In this document: positions 5,468 to 5,737 of the stretch, in pieces
Layout: each line of letters begins with the position of its first letter
How positions within the stretch are numbered: position 1 is the first letter of the stretch
Assembly (NCBI GenBank): GCA_003448025.1
Contig: DLXL01000121.1
Location: 1 to 5,737, forward strand
Reading direction: 5' to 3'
DNA from: Saprospirales bacterium
GTDB taxonomy: Bacteria > Bacteroidota > Bacteroidia > Chitinophagales > Saprospiraceae
DNA: 5,737 nucleotides
Translations under genes and position numbers: made by a program
Notes under the pieces: generated by a model
Seen by the model: only the letters and a program-made list of their open reading frames with translations
Databases searched by the model: none
Told to the model about the DNA's origin: nothing

Positions 5468-5737
5468 ATGAGCAAACAAAAACGTTTAGGTTCTTTATCT
5501 GATCTGGGAGGATTGGTATTCTCAACCAATCCGGAGGTTAACTTAAAGTCAGAGCCTGACCCTGCTGAAAGTCTTGCTCCTGAAAAGCAGTCTCTTCGGA
5601 TTTGGCTTGAGCGTGGGAAGGGCGGCAAGGAGTCCACCCTGGTAAAGGGATTTATTGGCTCGGATAGTGATTTGGAAGCCCTGGCCAAAATACTCAAAAA
5701 CAAATGTGCTGCAGGTGGCAACGCCAAAGACGGTTTG
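5468..5737 (+). CDS. yciH: SUI1/YciH-type translation initiation factor (3' end cut off by window)
   Basis: This gene begins 12 bp after the lipid kinase stop codon and runs off the window after 90 codons. After a variable, Pro/Glu-rich N-terminal stretch (1-40) beginning MSKQKRLGSLSDLGGLVFST, the SUI1/eIF1-like fold starts: SLRIWLERGKGGKESTLVKGF (42-62), then LEALAKILKNKCAAGGNAKDG (69-89). The R-G-K-G-G-K and C-x-x-G-G-x-x-K motifs are those of the eIF1/YciH family, which binds the small ribosomal subunit near the P site and in bacteria is thought to affect start-codon discrimination and stress translation. The missing C-terminus should contain the I-Q-G-D type end of the domain. The tight spacing suggests co-transcription with the lipid kinase and probably the pseudouridine synthase. 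Confidence 0.92.
   Translation, partial: MSKQKRLGSLSDLGGLVFSTNPEVNLKSEPDPAESLAPEKQSLRIWLERGKGGKESTLVKGFIGSDSDLEALAKILKNKCAAGGNAKDGL

Noticed and set aside
5452..5727. Minus-strand open frame opposite the SUI1/YciH gene
   Set aside because: It is a shadow frame; the plus strand carries the conserved eIF1-like motifs.

Overview
The window looks like an ordinary chromosomal segment from a member of the Bacteroidota, most likely a Saprospiria-type organism (class-level guess). The evidence is: a DUF4252 protein with a signal peptide cleaved just before Gln, an ECF sigma factor followed by a membrane anti-sigma-like protein, promoter-like TAnnTTTG boxes instead of E. coli-type ones, almost no Shine-Dalgarno sequences, and moderate GC. 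There are no RNA genes, mobile elements, CRISPR arrays or integration signs. The window begins inside one gene and ends inside another.

Left arm (1-1615, minus strand): a three-gene unit read right to left. It runs from an ECF sigma factor (1615-1109), through a single-pass membrane protein that is probably its anti-sigma factor (1086-475), to a secreted DUF4252 protein (408 to beyond position 1). The short gaps (22 and 66 bp) suggest one transcript. The sigma factor would be held at the membrane by the second protein and released on an envelope signal. A possible ECF-type promoter lies just upstream of the sigma gene, so the unit may be autoregulated.

Divergent control region (1616-1787): it separates the sigma unit from the plus-strand genes. 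It holds the candidate ECF promoter on the minus strand, a good Bacteroidota -7 box on the plus strand, and a perfect 10-bp palindrome.

Right arm (1788-5737, plus strand): a lipoprotein with an ARPP-1/DUF6569-type domain (1788-2783), a small four-helix membrane protein of unknown function (2822-3259), an RluD-family 23S rRNA pseudouridine synthase (3355-4476), a diacylglycerol/YegS-type lipid kinase (4508-5455), and the start of a SUI1/YciH-type translation factor (5468 onward). A strong promoter-like sequence directly before the pseudouridine synthase suggests a new transcript covering the last three genes. Two of those three act on translation and one on membrane lipids.

No clearly undescribed system is visible. 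The points most worth a second look are the lipoprotein form of the ARPP-1 domain facing an ECF sigma operon, the divergent control region, and the apparently near-leaderless promoter of the pseudouridine synthase gene.
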